From Brachyspira pilosicoli (GTDB taxonomy: Bacteria; Spirochaetota; Brachyspiria; Brachyspirales; Brachyspiraceae), in assembly GCF_019402445.1 (NCBI RefSeq), contig NZ_SRZM01000096.1:1-8306 (forward strand): 8,306 bases of DNA, in the 5' to 3' direction. Below the pieces are notes generated by a model, which was given only the letters and a program-made list of their open reading frames with translations, was not told the origin of the DNA and did no database searches. Below, piece by piece: positions 7,208-8,306 of the stretch (positions are counted from its first letter, which is position 1; each line of letters opens with the position of its first letter). The translations under genes and the position numbers were made by a program.

Positions 7208-7348
7208 CTAAATTTTTTTTAGATTTTTAGTTGAAATAAAAAAAAGATTGGAAATCAACCGAAAGTCAATCTCCAATCTTTTTCTAAGATTATTATAAAA
7301 CTGCTTAATTCGCAGAATATTTTTTATTGTAAATCGTTTAAAAATCAT
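7208..7348 (-). CDS. Putative carAB leader peptide spanning the attenuator
   Basis: A 46-aa frame beginning MIFKRFTIKN and ending NLKKI, then TAG at 7210-7208, 19 nt before carA. It starts about 26 nt after the predicted transcription start. Codons 22-36 are the two arms of the terminator hairpin, so a ribosome translating it would stop that hairpin from forming. The composition is basic and hydrophobic, with five Arg codons (R5 and R13 CGA, R22 and R24 AGA, R30 CGG), two of them in the 5' arm. The start is uncertain: AAGG (7351-7354) is only 2 nt from the ATG, which is shorter than usual. Forty-six codons without a stop is long for spacer this AT-rich, but chance is not excluded. The layout matches the E. 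coli pyrBI leader, a 44-aa peptide whose frame also spans the attenuator. The peptide itself probably has no function beyond translation. Confidence 0.45.
   Translation of the reverse strand: MIFKRFTIKNILRIKQFYNNLRKRLEIDFRLISNLFFISTKNLKKI
7238..7283 (-). terminator. carA: Intrinsic terminator in the carA leader (attenuator)
   Basis: In carA-sense RNA, 7283-7265 pairs with 7259-7241 as a continuous 19-bp stem closed by the loop UUUCG, and the U run extends to eight (7245-7238). Three inner pairs are G.U (7271-7253, 7268-7256 and 7267-7257). In the opposite RNA these would be A.C mismatches, and its T run is shorter (five), so the structure is built for the carA direction. No minus-strand gene lies upstream for it to terminate, yet it sits about 50 nt before the carA start and after the likely carA promoter, the position of an attenuator. 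AAUCUU (7291-7286) could pair with AAGAUU in its 5' arm as a weak alternative structure. Confidence 0.8.
7301..7315 (-). promoter_or_regulatory. Possible transcription pause hairpin in the carA leader
   Basis: CTGC (7315-7312) and GCAG (7304-7301) form a 4-bp stem with a 7-nt loop, followed at once by a U-rich stretch (UUUUAUAAUAAU) and, 18 nt later, by the terminator. A hairpin plus U-rich tract just ahead of the terminator is what a UTP-sensitive pause site would look like. The stem is short, so this is suggestive only. Confidence 0.3.
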
Positions 7349-7380
7349 AACCTTGTTTTAATTTGTTTTTATTCTCAACA

Positions 7381-7408
7381 ACTATAACATATATAATTAA
7401 TATTACAA
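7381..7408 (-). promoter_or_regulatory. Probable carAB promoter
   Basis: On the minus strand: -35 TTGTAA (7408-7403), a 16-nt spacer ending in TGT, then -10 TATAGT (7386-7381), giving an extended -10 (TGTTATAGT). Transcription would start near 7374 and produce a leader of about 185 nt that contains the leader frame and the attenuator. Confidence 0.6.
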
Positions 7409-7439
7409 TCATTTTTTATAAAAACAAAATAAATTAAAT

Positions 7440-7486
7440 AATAATTATTTATATTTTAATAAAAGCCTTGAAAAATAATTATTTAT
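7440..7486. repeat. Two AATAATTATT palindromes ahead of the SUFU gene
   Basis: The 12-mer ATAATTATTTAT occurs at 7441-7452 and again at 7475-7486, 34 bp apart (about three helical turns). Each contains the perfect palindrome AATAATTATT (7440-7449 and 7474-7483). The second lies in the spacer of the putative plus-strand promoter, where a repressor site could act. Such AT-only words arise easily by chance here. Confidence 0.3.
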
Positions 7487-7501
7487 GCTGTATTTTATAA
7501 T
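7468..7501 (+). promoter_or_regulatory. Possible promoter of the SUFU gene
   Basis: TTGAAA (7468-7473) is a good -35. At 17 nt it meets TATTTT (7491-7496), preceded by TG. A perfect TATAAT (7496-7501) is also present, but at 22 nt, too far for the same -35. Either -10 would give a leader of about 20-25 nt containing the ribosome site GGAG (7519-7522). Confidence 0.5.
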
Positions 7502-7528
7502 AATTAACATAATAATTCGGAGAATAAA

Positions 7529-8188
7529 ATGATGAGTAATGAAGATTTAAACGAAGAGATAAATACATCAGGTTTCGACGCTATCACAGAAACATTTGAG
7601 AAAATATATCCTGAACAAAAAGAACCTCTGCATTACAGACCTATAATAAGTTATATGCTAGGCGGAAAAGACCCTCTTGACGGAATAAGTATTTACAGAG
7701 GAAATGGATACTATCATTTTGTTACTTACGGATTCAGTGAACTTTATGAAAAAGAATCAGAGAATAAAGAGTATAGCGGATTTGGTTTTGAACTTACTTT
7801 CAAATTAAAAATGAATGAAAAACAAATTAATAATACAAAAGATGATGATACTCAAGATAATGAAATAAAAACTGCAGTAGGATTTTTACAGCAATTAGCA
7901 AAATATGTATTTGAAAGCGGTGCGGTTTTCAATCCTTATGAATATATATGGACTAAACAAAAAGAAGGAATTGATGCCGAACAGAAATCAAAAATCACAG
8001 GCTTTATCACTATACCAGATGAAGCAGGAGAAATAAATACTCCAAATGGAAAAGTTATTTTTGTTGAGCTTTTAGGGGCGACAGATGCTGAGCTTAATGC
8101 TATATATGATAAAAAAATTACAGTAAAAGATTTAGCTCAAAAAATAGGAACAGACATAACAGATTATAGTAGAGAATCTTTATTATAA
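7529..8188 (+). CDS. SUFU (suppressor of fused) domain protein
   Basis: A 219-aa cytoplasmic protein with no signal peptide or membrane segment. The bacterial SUFU core is clear: GFDAI near the N-terminus, HYRPIISYMLGGKDPLDGIS (35-54) then IYR, HFVTYGFSELYEKE (63-76), and SGFGFELTFKLK (83-94). A charged Asn/Asp/Lys insert (about 95-113) follows, then a second half with W141 and FVELLGATDAEL (178-189). Bacterial SUFU proteins have no established enzyme activity. Several, including B. subtilis YqcF, are immunity partners of secreted toxins, so an immunity role is a reasonable inference, but no toxin gene is visible here. ATG codons at 7529 and 7532 both suit the GGAG at 7519-7522; the first is chosen for 6-nt spacing and the choice changes one residue. 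It is transcribed divergently from carAB and appears monocistronic. The only 3' inverted repeat (AAATTATA facing TATAATTT, about 8190-8227) is pure A/T without a T run. Confidence 0.9.
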   Translation: MMSNEDLNEEINTSGFDAITETFEKIYPEQKEPLHYRPIISYMLGGKDPLDGISIYRGNGYYHFVTYGFSELYEKESENKEYSGFGFELTFKLKMNEKQINNTKDDDTQDNEIKTAVGFLQQLAKYVFESGAVFNPYEYIWTKQKEGIDAEQKSKITGFITIPDEAGEINTPNGKVIFVELLGATDAELNAIYDKKITVKDLAQKIGTDITDYSRESLL

Positions 8189-8246
8189 ATTATAAAAATT
8201 GATTATTAAAAAACTAAATTATAATTTATCAAATATTTTGAAACAG

Positions 8247-8306
8247 TATATACTACAAATTTTTAACTTTCTTCATTTTTATTATTTGTGGGAACTAGCC
8301 CCTGCG
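8247..8306. repeat. GC-rich dispersed repeat, copy 2 (cut by the window end)
   Basis: Bases 8247-8270 match 2751-2774 at 21 of 24 positions in the same orientation. Both copies then pass through a T-rich segment into a GC-rich block: GTGGGAACTAGCCCCTGCG here, against GGGTAAGCCCGTCGC in copy 1. The GGG and CCC can pair as a small hairpin in each. The remainder lies beyond the window. Together the copies define a family with a conserved AT-rich edge and a more variable GC-rich body. Confidence 0.55.

Noticed and set aside
7286..7315. PyrR-type anti-antiterminator in the carA leader
   Set aside because: I looked for the purine-rich conserved PyrR-binding loop upstream of the terminator and did not see it. 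Only a weak AATCTT/AAGATT alternative pairing is present.
8190..8227. Inverted repeat AAATTATA facing TATAATTT as a terminator for the SUFU gene
   Set aside because: The stem is A/T only, the loop is about 22 nt and no T run follows, so it is expected by chance in this composition.

Overview
The window is very AT-rich (mostly A/T intergenic DNA, A/T-ending codons). It encodes a Sec-exported predicted outer-membrane barrel, so the cell probably has two membranes. The base composition, the carAB protein style and the GC-rich intergenic repeat remind me of Brachyspira (spirochete). That assignment is recall and inference, not a database result.

Layout. 41-811 (+) is an exported beta-barrel-like protein with its own terminator. 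893-1181 holds a probable decayed small gene and then a good sigma70-type promoter. 1182-1577 (+) is a small cytoplasmic protein with an HEQEH motif and two CxxC pairs. 1680-2624 (-) is an ADP-ribosylglycohydrolase, convergent with it. It lies between two direct copies of about 33 bp, one of which is the authentic 3' end of carB. 2625-2918 holds the probable carB terminator and a GC-rich repeat. 2919-7188 (-) is carA-carB, the two subunits of carbamoyl phosphate synthetase, with an 8-nt overlap. 7189-7528 is a divergent regulatory region. 7529-8188 (+) is a SUFU-domain protein, followed by a second, window-truncated copy of the GC-rich repeat.

The most interesting part is the carA leader. A probable promoter at 7381-7408 (-) is followed by a 46-codon open frame (7208-7348, -) that runs straight through a 19-bp intrinsic terminator hairpin and stops 19 nt before carA, which itself starts at TTG. 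The three G.U pairs in that hairpin pair only in the carA-sense RNA. The arrangement resembles the E. coli pyrBI leader, where a 44-aa leader peptide spans the attenuator and UTP controls read-through. This would be a pyrimidine- (or arginine-) responsive attenuator of carAB.

The genes flanking carAB, an ADP-ribosylglycohydrolase and a SUFU protein, both belong to families recorded as immunity proteins against polymorphic toxins. No toxin is visible here, so they may be orphan immunity genes or housekeeping members of those families.
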